A stretch of 64,000 bases of DNA from Hyphococcus sp. (GCA_021776415.1 JAJFFY010000008.1:1-64000), one strand, 5' to 3'; shown: positions 7,917 to 20,789, counted from the stretch's first letter. The notes: generated by a model from the letters alone, not told the origin. Numbers and translations are program-made.

Positions 7917-9408
7917 GGCCCCCCACAGGCAATTTGATACTGAATATAACACCTGGCGATTCTTTCTCTATTGCGGTGATTTCGCCTTGATGTGCATCAA
8001 TTATTGATTTTGAAATCGACAAACCAATCCCCATCCCTTCTTCTTTAGTGGTAAAGAACGGCTCGAACAGCCGCTTTTTGACATCATCGGATAATCCATG
8101 GCCGGTGTCCGATATTTTGATTTCTATAAATCGACTTTTTTTAGCTGTGGATATAGCCAAATGTTTCTTCTCGGCGTCCTGCATCGCATCAATCGAATTA
8201 CGGATAAGGTTGATAACGACTTGTTGAATCTGGATGCGGTCCAACGAGGCCTCGCCGACATTCGCGCCGAGGTCGGTTGTAACGTGAACCCCTCCCGCTT
8301 CCGCGCCAATTAGGGCGATTGCGATTGCTTCTTCGACAACATGGTTGACATCGTGAAGGCTTTTGGCGGTTTTGCGCTTGCGCATGAAGTCACGCATTTG
8401 CCGGATGATTTCGCTGGCGCGGCGAATTTCACTCACTGTCTCATTGAGATGCGAAATCGCATCGTCTCGTTGCGGAAATTCGACTTTTCGTAATGTTAAA
8501 CTAACCGCGCCTGCAAGACTTGCCGCTGCCGTCAAGGGTTGGTTAAGTTCATGGGCGATCGTGGCTGCTATCTCGCCCATGGCGCCAATACGCCCTATAT
8601 GCTGCAGCTGGTTTTTTACGTCCTCCAGACGACGTTCTGTGACTTTTTGTTCGGACAGGTCTTCTATAAAGCCGACAAATACTCTTACGCCGTCATGGAA
8701 TTCATTGACGTGTATGACGACAGGGAATCGCTCGCCGCTTTTCTTCACCGCCGTCACCTGACGCGCCTTGCCCATAATACGGCGTTCACCAGTCTCAAGG
8801 TAGTGGTTGAGATACTGATCGTGGCGCAACCTGTCCGGTTCGGGGATTATCAGTGTGAGGTTTTGCCCTAACGCTTCGTTTTCCTTAAAGCCGAAAATGG
8901 CCTCGGCTTTGCGGCTAAAACTGAGTATCGTTCCTTTTTCATTGGACGTAATGATGGCGACGGGAGAGGCGCCGACGATCGCCCGCAAAAAAGATTTACT
9001 CTCATAGAGAGCTGCTTCTTTCGATTTGGATTCGGTAATATCGACGCCTGTTCCCAGAATATAGGCGATGGCGCCGTCTTCGTCTTTGAGTGTGTTATTT
9101 GACCATTCTATGATCCGCGGGGCGCCGTCTTTTGTTTTCCAATAATTTATGAAATGCGATGGCGTGTTTTCGGCATTCAAGGCCTCAAATGCGCCGCGGA
9201 CGGCGTCGATTTCTTCATCAAGGATAAGAAAATCCCAGACCTTGCGGCCTAAAGCTTCGCCGGCGTTGAAACCTGTCAACAGTTGGCATGCCCGATTAAA
9301 GAAAACGATCTCGCCGTGCCGGTTCAGGATCACGACAAGCGTATCGACTGTTTCGAGAATCTGATTGGCGAACGATCCGTCGAGTTCTTCTAAGGTGTTT
9401 TCCGTCAT
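7891..9408 (-). CDS. fixL: Haem-PAS oxygen-sensor histidine kinase FixL
   Basis: 505 residues from the ATG at 9408; the frame stays open to 9576 but the extra 56 residues do not look conserved. Order: PAS-1 (about 15-130), PAS-2 (about 135-255), HisKA with phospho-acceptor His286 in AHELNQPLTAA, then an HATPase with the N, DTGHGL and GIGLSIS boxes. PAS-2 carries the FixL haem signature: a proximal His in RHDQY and, exactly 20 residues later, an Arg in KARQVT, the spacing of His200/Arg220 in Bradyrhizobium FixL. It lacks membrane segments, like B. japonicum FixL, so it is a soluble oxygen sensor. The second haem-pocket Arg (Arg206 in FixL) is His here. Confidence 0.9.
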   Translation of the reverse strand: MTENTLEELDGSFANQILETVDTLVVILNRHGEIVFFNRACQLLTGFNAGEALGRKVWDFLILDEEIDAVRGAFEALNAENTPSHFINYWKTKDGAPRIIEWSNNTLKDEDGAIAYILGTGVDITESKSKEAALYESKSFLRAIVGASPVAIITSNEKGTILSFSRKAEAIFGFKENEALGQNLTLIIPEPDRLRHDQYLNHYLETGERRIMGKARQVTAVKKSGERFPVVIHVNEFHDGVRVFVGFIEDLSEQKVTERRLEDVKNQLQHIGRIGAMGEIAATIAHELNQPLTAAASLAGAVSLTLRKVEFPQRDDAISHLNETVSEIRRASEIIRQMRDFMRKRKTAKSLHDVNHVVEEAIAIALIGAEAGGVHVTTDLGANVGEASLDRIQIQQVVINLIRNSIDAMQDAEKKHLAISTAKKSRFIEIKISDTGHGLSDDVKKRLFEPFFTTKEEGMGIGLSISKSIIDAHQGEITAIEKESPGVIFSIKLPVGGHDKAAKSQ

Positions 9409-11746
<2,338 letters not shown>

Positions 11747-11750
<4 letters not shown>

Positions 11751-12049
11751 TGGGGGAAGCGGACCATCCAAAAAGTGAGCAAGGCGCGTTGCAAATTGAG
11801 CGCAAGGCGGCGCGAAAACTTAAGGCGCGCCGTGAAGGCCGCCGAAGCATTCTTTTTGGCTTTGGGATGTTCGGTCTCATTGGCTGGGCGATCGCCATTC
11901 CGACTTTAATCGGCGCCGCCCTGGGGCATTGGCTGGATAAAAACGCGCCATCCGATTTTTCCTGGACCCTGGCGCTTATTGTCGCCGGGGTTTGTGTGGG
12001 CTGCTGGAATGCATGGTACTGGATCAATCAGGAGAGAACCGATGACTGA
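11747..12049 (+). CDS. atpQ: N-ATPase accessory membrane protein AtpQ (AtpI-like)
   Basis: 100 residues with a charged N-terminus and two membrane helices (about 42-65 and 75-95) separated by the short loop LGHWLDKNAPSDFSW. This AtpI-like arrangement is what N-ATPase operons encode in third position. AtpI-type proteins help assemble the c-ring, so the same is inferred here. It overlaps the epsilon stop codon by four bases. The Gly-rich first helix (GMFGLIGWAIAIPTLIGAAL) fits the AtpI/AtpQ family. Confidence 0.85.
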
Positions 12050-12070
12050 GCGGCGGCGTAGGTGCGAGCG

Positions 12071-12394
12071 ATGATTATCCTTCAGATTATCTTTGCGTTT
12101 TTTTGCGGCGCCCTTGCCGGAGGGATCTATTTTTATGGCCTTTGGCAATCAACGAAAAGTTTTGTTCAAAATCGATCATCCGGGCTTGCTTTCATAGTGT
12201 CGGGAATTTTTCGCTTGGTGGTTTTTCTAGGTGTTGTTGGCTTTTCATTGAGCATGGGAATCGGCTTCGTCAATATCAGTATGGCGCTGCTGGGGTTCCT
12301 TTTGGCGCGCATCGCGGCAACGCGATGGGCGCGCCGCAGCGCCATTTCGTGCAATGATGCATCTCGTCTAAAGGAGGACGCGCATGCGAATTAG
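12071..12394 (+). CDS. atpR: N-ATPase subunit AtpR
   Basis: 107 residues from the ATG at 12071; a GTG nine bases upstream is an alternative. Three hydrophobic segments are visible (about 2-23, 37-60 and 64-85), with Arg residues close to the membrane (IFRLVVF, ARIAATRWARR). AtpR is found only in N-ATPase operons and is proposed to contact the c-ring through a conserved buried arginine during assembly. Its end overlaps the start of subunit a by 11 bp. Length, topology and position support the call more than residue identity. Confidence 0.85.
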   Translation: MIILQIIFAFFCGALAGGIYFYGLWQSTKSFVQNRSSGLAFIVSGIFRLVVFLGVVGFSLSMGIGFVNISMALLGFLLARIAATRWARRSAISCNDASRLKEDAHAN

Positions 12395-13091
12395 CCCTGA
12401 TGAATGGGTGTTCTGGACGTTTGGTTCTTATGAGCTCAGCGCCACAATCATCTTCACATGGCTGATTATGTTTTTGCTGGCCGTAATGTCTTTTGCAATC
12501 ACGCGGCGCCTGTCCGATGAGGGCGAAATATCGCCAATGCAAAACTTTCTTGAAGTTCTGGTCACAGGATTGTCTGACCAGATTCGCGATGTCAGCCGAC
12601 AAGATCCCAGCCGCTACCTTCCCTTTGTTGGAACGCTTTTTATTTTCATTGCTGTGTCAAATTTACTTTCAATAATTCCAGGATACGTCGCCCCGACCGG
12701 TTCCCTTTCAACGACGACGGCGTTGGCGCTGAGCGTCTTTATAGCAGTCCCGATTTTCGGTATCGCGTCACGCGGGCTGTTTGGATATTTAAAGCAATAT
12801 GTTCAGCCAACGCCGTTCATGCTCCCTTTTACCGTGATTAGTGAATTTTCCCGCACCGTTGCTCTTGCAATCCGTCTTTACGGAAACGCTATGAGCGGTG
12901 CGATGATTGTTGGCATATTAATCAGCATTACGCCGTTTTTCTTTCCGGTCGTTATGCAACTTCTTGGTCTGCTGACCGGTCTCATCCAAGCCTATATCTT
13001 TGCGGTGCTGGCCATTGTTTATATTGCCTCGGCGGCGCAGGAAGAGAATTCTAAAAAGCGAAATGATGAACACTCTGAAAAGGAGATCTAG
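12384..13091 (+). CDS. atpB: N-type ATPase subunit a
   Basis: 235 residues, an FO stator membrane protein with about five helices. The essential stator arginine is in the motif SRTVALAIRLYGNAMSG, the counterpart of the usual LxLRLxGN motif. An upstream GTLFIFIAVSNLLSIIPGY segment corresponds to the typical 'xxFxFIxxxNLLGLIPG' motif. It forms the ion half-channels next to the c-ring. The start overlaps atpR by 11 bp, and the c-subunit ATG follows the stop codon with no gap. Confidence 0.95.
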   Translation: MRISPDEWVFWTFGSYELSATIIFTWLIMFLLAVMSFAITRRLSDEGEISPMQNFLEVLVTGLSDQIRDVSRQDPSRYLPFVGTLFIFIAVSNLLSIIPGYVAPTGSLSTTTALALSVFIAVPIFGIASRGLFGYLKQYVQPTPFMLPFTVISEFSRTVALAIRLYGNAMSGAMIVGILISITPFFFPVVMQLLGLLTGLIQAYIFAVLAIVYIASAAQEENSKKRNDEHSEKEI

Positions 13092-13370
13092 ATGGAAGCG
13101 GCAGGCCTAATTGGCGCAATCTCAATATTAACGGCCGGGCTAACAATCGCCATCGGCTCCATTGGTCCGGCGCTCGGCGAAGCGCGCGTTGCATCGCAAG
13201 CCTTGGCGGCGATCGCCCAACAACCGGACGAAGCAAATACCATTACGCGCACGCTTTTTGTCAGTCTGGCCATGATCGAATCGACTGCAATCTATTGCTT
13301 TGTCGTTTCCATGATTTTGATTTTTGCGAATCCGTTCTGGGCAGCCGTTCTCGAACAAGCCGGAGGATAA
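13092..13370 (+). CDS. atpE: N-type ATPase subunit c
   Basis: 92 residues forming a two-helix hairpin joined by the polar loop QALAAIAQQPDEANT. The ion-carrying carboxylate is Glu63 in the outer helix, followed by Ser64 and Thr65 (LAMIESTAIY); helix 1 has a second carboxylate, Glu30, in PALGEAR. Glu-Ser-Thr resembles Na+-binding c subunits, and N-ATPases were first predicted to pump Na+. However, a double-carboxylate site can also select protons, so the ion is not settled by sequence. The gene abuts atpB directly. Confidence 0.95.
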   Translation: MEAAGLIGAISILTAGLTIAIGSIGPALGEARVASQALAAIAQQPDEANTITRTLFVSLAMIESTAIYCFVVSMILIFANPFWAAVLEQAGG

Positions 13371-13374
13371 CGCA

Positions 13375-14163
13375 ATGGAGATCAATTGGGTCACGGTAGC
13401 GGCCCAGATCGTAAATTTTCTTGTTCTTATCTGGCTTCTGAACAAGTTTTTATATGGCCCGATTACCCGCGCCATGACGGCGCGGCAGGAGAGGGTTCGC
13501 GAACGCCTCGCTGACGCGACCCGAACACAGCAAGAGGCTGAACAAGAGCGGCTGAAACTAAAGACCGAGCGGGGCGACATTCATAAAGCTAAAGAAGATT
13601 TACTCTCAGCCGCGCGTGATGAGGCTGATCAGCTACAGAGCGATCTTGAAAAACAAGCGCGTGAGGACGTCGAGCTACAACGCCAAGCCTGGCTAAACCA
13701 GCTTCAAGGCGACAAAGAGGATTTTCTGAATGATGTCCGCCGCCGCGCTGCAACGGAATTTTTTGCATTGGCGGAGAAAGCCTTTGCTGAACTTGCGGAT
13801 GAAGCCTTTGAAAAACGCATTGTCGCCTTATTTATTGTGAGGCTGAAAACAATGGACGCCAATTCCTTGAGTAAATTGAAGGACGCTGCGGGTCGCAAAG
13901 AAAGCTCCGTTCGGATCGAGTCAGCCTTTGAGTTGGGCCTAAATGAAAGGCAAGCGATCAATCAATGTATCAATGAGATATCGGATGGCGAGGTTAAAAT
14001 CACCTACGCCAACACTGATGAATTGATCGCGGGCATCCGTCTGCGCATCGACAGCCAGTCGGTCGAGTGGAGCCTCAACAGCTACCTTGATCAGTTGCAA
14101 GAGCGGTTAGAGGAATCTTTTGCCGGCGCGCAACCAGACGAAGAGCGGCAGGCCGCCGAATGA
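13375..14163 (+). CDS. atpF: N-type ATPase subunit b (long form)
   Basis: 262 residues from the ATG at 13375, with GGAGG nine bases upstream. One N-terminal helix ([20 protein letters not shown]) is followed by a long charged coiled coil to about residue 150. A C-terminal region ends in [20 protein letters not shown], which resembles the tail of the delta subunit (G...I...IDGSVR..L). N-ATPase operons lack atpH, and this extended b subunit carries the delta-like tail. The stop overlaps the alpha start (ATGA). Confidence 0.92.
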   Translation: MEINWVTVAAQIVNFLVLIWLLNKFLYGPITRAMTARQERVRERLADATRTQQEAEQERLKLKTERGDIHKAKEDLLSAARDEADQLQSDLEKQAREDVELQRQAWLNQLQGDKEDFLNDVRRRAATEFFALAEKAFAELADEAFEKRIVALFIVRLKTMDANSLSKLKDAAGRKESSVRIESAFELGLNERQAINQCINEISDGEVKITYANTDELIAGIRLRIDSQSVEWSLNSYLDQLQERLEESFAGAQPDEERQAAE

Positions 14164-15713
14164 GCAGCAACATGAGCACCTCCCTCCTTAAGTCTTCTGA
14201 AGAGCTTTTTGAGATTGTCGCCCAAACCCGGCGAACGGCGCCAGCGCGGCTCGCCGTATCAGAAGTTGGCGCAATTTTGAGGGTCGGCGAAGGGATTGCC
14301 GAAGTCGGCGGGTTTTCCGAGCTCAACGCCGATGAATTATTGGCGTTTCCCGGCGGCTTGATGGGGGTCGCCTCAACCATCAAAGAAGAAAGCGTCGGCG
14401 TTATGCTGCTCGGCGCTGGCGACCATTTGCACGCCGGCGATGAAGTTCGGCGCACGCGGCGTGTTGTCGACGCGCCGGTCGGCGATGCGCTGCTGGGGCG
14501 GATTGTTGACGGCCTGGGCCGGCCGCTTGATCAAGACGGTTTACTTAAATCGGTTGATCGCCGACCGGTCGAGAGTGCGGCGCCGCCTATTATGGATCGG
14601 GCGCCTGTCACAGCCCCGTTGCAAACGGGCATAAAATCCATCGACGCCGTTATTCCCATCGGTCGCGGACAACGCGAGCTCATCCTTGGCGACCGGCAGA
14701 CGGGTAAGACGGCCATAGCCGTTAATACCATGATCAACCAAAAAGATGATGACGTCATTTGTATTTATTGCGCCATCGGCCAGCGCGCATCAGCCGTGGC
14801 GCGGGTCATCGATCAGCTGAAAAAGAGCGGTAATTTCAAGCGAACGATTGTTGTTGTCGCCAGCGGTGAAGATGCGCCCGGTCTGCAATTTATAGCGCCT
14901 TATGCGGCGACAACCATGGCTGAATTTTTCATGGAGCGCGGTGAGGATGTGTTGATTGTCTATGACGATCTGACGCGGCATGCGCGCGCGTATCGCGAGT
15001 TGTCGCTGTTGTTGCGCCGTCCGCCTGGGCGCGAGGCGTATCCCGGCGACATCTTTTATGTTCACTCCCGCCTGCTTGAGCGCGCGGCCCATCTGTCCGA
15101 GCGCTGCGGTGGCGGTTCTTTGACGGCGCTGCCGATTGCCGAGACCCAGGCGCAGAATATTTCAGCCTACATACCGACCAATCTGATTTCGATTACTGAT
15201 GGACAAATTTATTTATCTCCAGAACTCTTCAGTAAGGGCGTGTTGCCGGCGGTGGATATCGGCCTGTCGGTTTCTCGGGTCGGCGGTGACGCGCAGCGGC
15301 GCGCTTATCGCGCTGTCGCATCAGATCTGAAGCTTTACTATGCGCAATACGAAGAGCTTGAGATTTTCTCACGATTCAGTGCGCGACTGGATGACGAAAC
15401 GCGCAGCCGACTAGAGCGGGGGCGGCGCATTCGCGAAGTACTGAAGCAGAGCGCCTATGAACGCCTTGCCGTGCCAGAACAAATCGCGATTTTGCTTTCG
15501 GCGACATCTGGACTTTTTGATGACATCGAGCTCAACAAGATTGGCGATGCGCAAGCGGTCGTACGGCGCATGATGAGGGAAGAGCTACCCGATATCGGTC
15601 AGGAGGTTATTGATGAATCTGATTTCAGTGAGGAGAAGAAAAACAAGATCCTCAACCAAGCGCGGCATGTGTTAACGGGTGCAGGCTTTCAGTGCAAGGC
15701 GCCCACAGCATGA
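14160..15713 (+). CDS. atpA: N-type ATPase subunit alpha
   Basis: 517 residues, the non-catalytic nucleotide-binding F1 subunit. The N-terminal beta-barrel (about 25-95) is followed by the P-loop GDRQTGKT (about 178-185), then [20 protein letters not shown] and the C-terminal helical bundle. A second in-frame ATG at 14172 is an alternative start. Its place after b, and not before beta, is the N-ATPase order. The gamma start codon overlaps its stop. Confidence 0.95.
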   Translation: MSSNMSTSLLKSSEELFEIVAQTRRTAPARLAVSEVGAILRVGEGIAEVGGFSELNADELLAFPGGLMGVASTIKEESVGVMLLGAGDHLHAGDEVRRTRRVVDAPVGDALLGRIVDGLGRPLDQDGLLKSVDRRPVESAAPPIMDRAPVTAPLQTGIKSIDAVIPIGRGQRELILGDRQTGKTAIAVNTMINQKDDDVICIYCAIGQRASAVARVIDQLKKSGNFKRTIVVVASGEDAPGLQFIAPYAATTMAEFFMERGEDVLIVYDDLTRHARAYRELSLLLRRPPGREAYPGDIFYVHSRLLERAAHLSERCGGGSLTALPIAETQAQNISAYIPTNLISITDGQIYLSPELFSKGVLPAVDIGLSVSRVGGDAQRRAYRAVASDLKLYYAQYEELEIFSRFSARLDDETRSRLERGRRIREVLKQSAYERLAVPEQIAILLSATSGLFDDIELNKIGDAQAVVRRMMREELPDIGQEVIDESDFSEEKKNKILNQARHVLTGAGFQCKAPTA

Positions 15714-16612
15714 CTGCAACGGAAGCACTATTGCGCCGGCAGGAAGTTGGCGGAGATATAAAATCTGTCGTTCGTGTAATGAAATCATTATCAGCTGTGA
15801 GCATCAAGCAATATGACACAGCGGTTAATACGCTCAAGGAGTATCATTTTTCTGTTCACCTCGGTCTGCAGGCGGTTCTCCAACAAGCAGCCTTATCGCC
15901 ACGCATTGAGCCGTTCCCAGATGCAGCTGAAGCCTATATTGTTCTCGGTTCCGATCGCGGACTATGCGGACGATTTAATGAAACTGCTGTAAAGCGCGTA
16001 GTAGCAAGACTGTCTGATGCAGAAAACCACGGGCGTAAAACTTTTATCTTAACGATCGGCGCCAGAGCCGCTGCACATCTTGAAGCTTCTGGCTATTTGA
16101 GCAGCTATGTCTTGCCAGTTCCCAGCGTGGTCAAGGCCGTGTCAGAAACAGTTGAGTCGATTTTGATGTGGATCGATGAGAAACTCGAACAAGATAAAAT
16201 AGGAAATGTTGTTGTTTTTAATAATACGCGCACGCTGGATAGCCTTGCGGCTGCACAAGAACAACAATTGCTGCCGGTCACCGAACAATGGTTGAGCCAG
16301 CTTAAAGAGGAGCCATGGCCCTCGCGCGGTTTGTCGACTTTTTCTGTGGCGGCAGATGAGTTGTTCTCCATATTAATTCGTGAACATCTGTTTATCAGCT
16401 TGTTTCGCGCCACTGCCGAATCCATCGCGAGCGAGCACGCCTCCCGCTTGTCGGCGATGCAAAGGGCAGAGCGTCATATTGATGAGTATTTAGCGACATT
16501 GGGCGCGGAAATTCGTGAACACCGTCAGAACTCTATTACGCAGGAGCTTCTTGATATTGTGGCGAGTTATAATGTCTTGCTAGAACGTAATGATAGCGAC
16601 GCTGAGACTTAG
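15710..16612 (+). CDS. atpG: N-type ATPase subunit gamma
   Basis: 300 residues from the ATG overlapping the alpha stop as ATGA. The N-terminal helix ([20 protein letters not shown]) corresponds to the gamma 'RRIxSVxxTxKIT' coiled coil. The [15 protein letters not shown] motif matches the conserved 'xSDRGLCGxFN' signature, and the C-terminal helix ([19 protein letters not shown]) matches 'SRMxAMxxATxNA'. Gamma is the central rotor. It closes the ATPase set; the next gene in the same direction starts 33 bp later. Confidence 0.93.
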   Translation: MTATEALLRRQEVGGDIKSVVRVMKSLSAVSIKQYDTAVNTLKEYHFSVHLGLQAVLQQAALSPRIEPFPDAAEAYIVLGSDRGLCGRFNETAVKRVVARLSDAENHGRKTFILTIGARAAAHLEASGYLSSYVLPVPSVVKAVSETVESILMWIDEKLEQDKIGNVVVFNNTRTLDSLAAAQEQQLLPVTEQWLSQLKEEPWPSRGLSTFSVAADELFSILIREHLFISLFRATAESIASEHASRLSAMQRAERHIDEYLATLGAEIREHRQNSITQELLDIVASYNVLLERNDSDAET

Positions 16613-16645
16613 GCGTCAGCACTCTAAGGGAAAACATAAAAGCGG

Positions 16646-18160
16646 ATGATAAAAGTCAAACGAGTTGCGGTGGATACAACGCCTGAAAACACGGTGTTTC
16701 TTTCTCGAAAATGCTCTGTCTACCGCGCAGAAGAATTCACTGCTCTCAAAAAGATTGAGGTTATCAGCAAGACAAAGACTATTCTCGCGACTTTGATCAT
16801 CGCCGATGATCCTCAAATCGTCGCTGATGACGAATTGGGTCTGGCTGAGCCTGCGTTTCGCCGGCTTGGCCTGCCGGAAAATACGTCAGTCGAGATTGCG
16901 CATGCTGTGCCGCCAGCGAGCCTTGATGCTATTCGGGACAAGATTGACGGCGAGGAAATGACCGATGCCGACATTGAAGCCATCATCAAAGATATCGCTG
17001 CATTTCGATATTCGCCTATGGAGATCGCCGCATTTTTAATATCGTCTGCGAGTTTCATGACAACCGATGAAGTTCTTGCATTGACGCATGCGATGACTAA
17101 GGCCGGCGCTACGTTGAAATGGGATTTACCGATTGTTGTAGACAAGCATTGCATCGGTGGCATTCCCGGCAACAGGACGTCGATGATCGTGGCGCCCATT
17201 GTGGCGGCGCATGGGCTGTATATGCCAAAAACATCTTCACGCGCGATTACCTCGCCCGCGGGAACAGCTGATACGATGGAGGTATTGGCGCGCGTTGACC
17301 TTAGGATAGACGAAATGCGCACCGTCGTTGAAAATGAAAAAGCTTGCCTCGTTTGGGGTGGGCATGTGAATTTGTCGCCAGCGGACGACGTATTAATTTC
17401 GGTTGAGCGGCCGTTGCGCATCGATACGCGTGAACAAATGGTGGCGTCGATCTTATCAAAGAAGCTTGCCGCCGGCTCGACGCATCTATTGATCGATATT
17501 CCTGTCGGGCCGAGTGCAAAAGTCAGAACCCGCGATGAAGCCGTTCGGCTGCGCAAGCTGTTTGAATTCATTGGTGATCGAACCGGCCTCATCCTAGATG
17601 TTGTGATGACTGACGGCAGTCAGCCTGTTGGGTTCGGCATCGGGCCAGTGCTTGAGGCGCGCGATGTCATGGCCGTGTTGCGCAACAAGCCGGATGCGCC
17701 CGGAGATTTATGCGCAAGGGCGCTTATGCTGGCCGGAAAAGTGCTTGAGTTTGATCCAGAGTTGCGGGGCGGCGCCGGACGGGCGCGGGCGCAAGAGCTG
17801 CTTGATTCCGGCGCCGCGCTCGCCGCGATGGAGCGCATCATTGCCGCGCAAGGTGTAGCGCCAAAGCAGTATCAACTTGGCGAAATTACGACTGAGATCA
17901 AGGCGCCGCGGTCGGGGGTGGTTAGCGCGATGGATTGTTATCGTATTGGCCGTATTGCGCGCCTTGCCGGTGCGCCGATGGGCAAAGGCGCGGGATTGGA
18001 TCTGTTCAAAAAAATTGGCGACAAAGTCAGTGCAGGCGACGCGCTCTATCGTATCCACTCCTGCTTTAAGTCGGATTTTAACTTCGCCTTGAAGATGGCG
18101 GAAGAAAATTCCGGTGTGACGATTGACGCGAAGACCACCTCCGATGAGGCGGTGGGATGA
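16646..18160 (+). CDS. Thymidine/AMP phosphorylase family protein (type 2)
   Basis: 504 residues, the length of archaeal AMP phosphorylase and not of E. coli DeoA (440). After an N-terminal domain (1-85) absent from DeoA come the phosphate and nucleoside-binding motifs [16 protein letters not shown] and [18 protein letters not shown], then [12 protein letters not shown] and [18 protein letters not shown]. The C-terminus carries the usual swivelling alpha/beta domain. Type 2 enzymes split NMPs (AMP, CMP, UMP) with phosphate, giving ribose 1,5-bisphosphate plus base. It follows atpG by 33 bp and overlaps the PRPP-synthetase homologue by four bases, so it belongs to the N-ATPase operon. Confidence 0.88.
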   Translation: MIKVKRVAVDTTPENTVFLSRKCSVYRAEEFTALKKIEVISKTKTILATLIIADDPQIVADDELGLAEPAFRRLGLPENTSVEIAHAVPPASLDAIRDKIDGEEMTDADIEAIIKDIAAFRYSPMEIAAFLISSASFMTTDEVLALTHAMTKAGATLKWDLPIVVDKHCIGGIPGNRTSMIVAPIVAAHGLYMPKTSSRAITSPAGTADTMEVLARVDLRIDEMRTVVENEKACLVWGGHVNLSPADDVLISVERPLRIDTREQMVASILSKKLAAGSTHLLIDIPVGPSAKVRTRDEAVRLRKLFEFIGDRTGLILDVVMTDGSQPVGFGIGPVLEARDVMAVLRNKPDAPGDLCARALMLAGKVLEFDPELRGGAGRARAQELLDSGAALAAMERIIAAQGVAPKQYQLGEITTEIKAPRSGVVSAMDCYRIGRIARLAGAPMGKGAGLDLFKKIGDKVSAGDALYRIHSCFKSDFNFALKMAEENSGVTIDAKTTSDEAVG

Positions 18161-19053
18161 AAAATATCTCCATCGCGGCAATGCCCAATGATATTCCTTC
18201 CGCGCGACGGCTGGCGATGGCAATGAATATTGAGTTTGCACCGATTGAACTACGCGATTTTCCCGATGGTGAAACCTTGGTGCGCGCCAGCGACGCGGCG
18301 CGAAAAACCATCCTTTATTGTTCACTCAATGACCCGAACGAAAAGCTGGCGCCGCTGGTGCTGGCAGCATCTGCGTTACGTGATTTGGGCGCAGAAGAAA
18401 TCATCCTCGTCGCACCATATCTTTGCTATATGCGGCAGGATAAGGCCTTTCATAGAGGTGAGGCGGTCTCGCAACGTGTGATCGCCAAGCTGCTGTCGCC
18501 ATGGATTGATCAACTGGTGACGGTTGAGCCGCATCTGCATCGTGTGAAAGACCTCGGCTCAGTGTTTCCGGATATCAAATCGATATCGCTTTCGGGGGCG
18601 TTGCTGCTTGCGGAGCTTATCGACCGCGATGGCGCAAAGGAAAATATGTTGCTGGTCGGACCCGATCAGGAGGCCGGCGCCTGGACAAAGGCGGTCGCGG
18701 AGAGGGCGCAACTCCCCTATGTCATATTGACGAAAAAACGCCTTGGTGACCGTGACGTCAGAATTGCTCTTCCGAAAGAGGTCGCCGTGAGAGGAAAGCA
18801 TGTCTGCCTTATCGACGATGTCGTATCTACCGGCGCCACTTTAGCTTTTGCAGCGATGCTATTGCGAGAACAAGGGGCGGCGATGATAGAAGCGCTGACC
18901 GTCCATGCGCTTTGTTCCAGTGAAGATTTAAAGCATCTTAAGGCCGCCGGTATTACGCGTCTGCGAAGTACGGATACGGTTTGCCATAAAACCAATGCGA
19001 TCAGCATCGCGCCTATGCTGGCGGGTGCGCTTGTTCAGGAGTTAGGCCGGTGA
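18157..19053 (+). CDS. Ribose-phosphate pyrophosphokinase (PRPP synthetase) homologue
   Basis: 298 residues. The catalytic flexible loop region reads [20 protein letters not shown], and the PRPP-binding loop is [12 protein letters not shown] (about 218-229), both matching the PRPP synthetase family. It is shorter than classical Prs (about 315) and lacks some allosteric-site regions, similar to archaeal/class III-like forms. It would normally make PRPP from ribose 5-phosphate and ATP; beside an NMP phosphorylase it could work on the freed ribose phosphates. The start overlaps the phosphorylase stop and the end overlaps the MBL gene start, a tight three-gene unit. Confidence 0.85.
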   Translation: MKNISIAAMPNDIPSARRLAMAMNIEFAPIELRDFPDGETLVRASDAARKTILYCSLNDPNEKLAPLVLAASALRDLGAEEIILVAPYLCYMRQDKAFHRGEAVSQRVIAKLLSPWIDQLVTVEPHLHRVKDLGSVFPDIKSISLSGALLLAELIDRDGAKENMLLVGPDQEAGAWTKAVAERAQLPYVILTKKRLGDRDVRIALPKEVAVRGKHVCLIDDVVSTGATLAFAAMLLREQGAAMIEALTVHALCSSEDLKHLKAAGITRLRSTDTVCHKTNAISIAPMLAGALVQELGR

Positions 19054-20651
19054 AAACCACAATCAAATTCTGCGGCGCCGCCGGGACAGTGACTGGATCA
19101 TGTTACAGGATACGGCATGATGAGCGGAATTTCCTGATTGATTGCGGCATGTTTCAGGGGTCGAAGACGCTGAAGGCGCTCAATTATGACAAATTCCCGT
19201 TCAATCCGGAGAGTATTGATTTCGTTCTCCTAACCCATGCGCATATGGATCACAGCGGGTTAATCCCGAAGCTGATTAAAAATGGTTTCATGGGAAAGGT
19301 GCACGCCACCGAAGGCACGCGCGATCTATTGTCGTTTATGCTGCCGGACAGCGGCTATATACATGAGACTGAAGTTGCTTTCCTGAACCGCCGAAACCGG
19401 CAGCGCGGCATGGATGATGTTGCGCCTATTTATACGCAAGCCGATGCTGAAAAATCTATCACTCGGTTTGATAATGTTGATTATGAAGAATGGCGCGATT
19501 TAGGAGAGGGCATTCGAGCCCGCTTCTGGAATGCCGGTCATATTCTCGGTGCGGCTTCGATAGAACTCGAACTGTCGCGAAAAAACACAAGCGACAAACC
19601 TATTCGCCTTCTCTTTTCCGGTGACATCGGTCCGGAGCATAAGCTGTTTCACCCAGATCCTATCGGTCCGCGCAATCTCGATTATCTGATATGTGAGGCG
19701 ACCTATGGCGATCGGTTGCGCGAAAATTTGAAACCATCTGAACGCAGACAACGTCTTGGGCAAGTTATCAATCAAGCGTTGGCTGGCGAAGGCGTGTTGG
19801 TAATTCCGGCATTCAGCGTTGAGCGCACGCAGGAGTTACTTGCAGATATCAGTCTCTTGATGAGACAGCAGTCAATAAAAGAATCCATTGTGTTCCTGGA
19901 TTCGCCAATGGCGATTCGTGCAACCCGAACCTTTGCACGCCACACCGATAGCCTCGAAGATATTGGTAAGAATGGAGATCTGTTTGAAAATGAGAATTTT
20001 GTTTTTACGAAAAGCGTTGAAGAAAGTAAAAATATCAACATGTATAAAAGTGGTGTCATCATTATTGCCGCAAGCGGCATGTGTGACGCGGGACGCATTC
20101 GGCATCATTTAAAAAGGCGGCTGTGGGACCGAAATACAACCGTCTTGATGATCGGCTATCAGGCGCCTGGAACGCTGGGATCGATCTTGTTGTCGGGAAA
20201 AAAGGCGGTTCACATACAAGGTGAAGACATTAAAGTTCGCGCGCATATTAAAAAACTTGATATATATTCCGGCCATGCTGATGCGAATGGATTGCAGGAA
20301 TGGGTGCTGAACCGCCTGCCAATTCATCGAGCTGTTTTTCTTACCCATGGTGAGCCCGGCGCGCTTGAGGCGTTGCAGAAGCGATTGATTGATGCGGGCT
20401 TATCGTCGGATCATGTTCTAATTCCGAATCTGGACGATGAATATGAGCTGACGACGACAACGGCTTTAAAGCAACGACCCGATCACAAGCCTCGTTTGGC
20501 AGTCGTTGCGGCCGCAAAGTTGGATTGGCACAATGATCTCGCTCAGCTATCCCTCGATATCCGTGAGGAACTTGAAAATGCTGCAGATGAGAAATCAAAA
20601 CAGAAGATTTTACGACGATTGCGCAGGGCGCTGGATACTGAGGGCGCTTAA
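19050..20651 (+). CDS. MBL-fold beta-CASP RNase-like protein with RNA-specificity domain
   Basis: 533 residues. The metallo-beta-lactamase part has motif 2 LTHAHMDHSG, motif 3 (GHILGA) and motif 4 (LLFSGDIG). The beta-CASP insert has VLVIPAFSVERTQEL and SGMCDAGRIRHHL, and the C-terminal RMMBL 'YSGHADANGLQEW' completes the CPSF73-like/YSH1 family. Bacterial members are 5'-3' or endo RNases of unknown target. A 60-residue charged tail is extra. It ends the N-ATPase operon, overlapping the preceding gene by four bases. With the NMP phosphorylase and PRPP-synthetase homologue it suggests RNA breakdown and ribose salvage. Confidence 0.9.
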   Translation: MKTTIKFCGAAGTVTGSCYRIRHDERNFLIDCGMFQGSKTLKALNYDKFPFNPESIDFVLLTHAHMDHSGLIPKLIKNGFMGKVHATEGTRDLLSFMLPDSGYIHETEVAFLNRRNRQRGMDDVAPIYTQADAEKSITRFDNVDYEEWRDLGEGIRARFWNAGHILGAASIELELSRKNTSDKPIRLLFSGDIGPEHKLFHPDPIGPRNLDYLICEATYGDRLRENLKPSERRQRLGQVINQALAGEGVLVIPAFSVERTQELLADISLLMRQQSIKESIVFLDSPMAIRATRTFARHTDSLEDIGKNGDLFENENFVFTKSVEESKNINMYKSGVIIIAASGMCDAGRIRHHLKRRLWDRNTTVLMIGYQAPGTLGSILLSGKKAVHIQGEDIKVRAHIKKLDIYSGHADANGLQEWVLNRLPIHRAVFLTHGEPGALEALQKRLIDAGLSSDHVLIPNLDDEYELTTTTALKQRPDHKPRLAVVAAAKLDWHNDLAQLSLDIREELENAADEKSKQKILRRLRRALDTEGA

Positions 20652-20789
20652 ATGAGCGCTGCCGCTAGCGCGTCATCGACAGTTTCAATGTGCTTGATTT
20701 CAAGTTGATTTCTTGCGCTTTTCGGGATGTCATCAAGATCTTTTCTATATCGGGCCGGAAGAAAGATAGGCTTAATTCCCGCTCGCGCA
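20648..20789 (-). pseudogene. lon: 3' fragment of ATP-dependent protease gene lon
   Basis: The - strand encodes the last 47 residues of Lon: AARAGIKPIFLPARYRKDL, then DDIPKSARNQLEIK and a DDALAAAL ending. This matches the conserved Lon C-terminus (AGIKxxxxPxxNxxDLxxIP...xExVDxxLxxAL). An in-frame stop and the inverted repeat of the adjacent element begin at once upstream, so the rest of lon is missing. Its stop codon overlaps the end of the MBL gene on the other strand. Confidence 0.85.
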
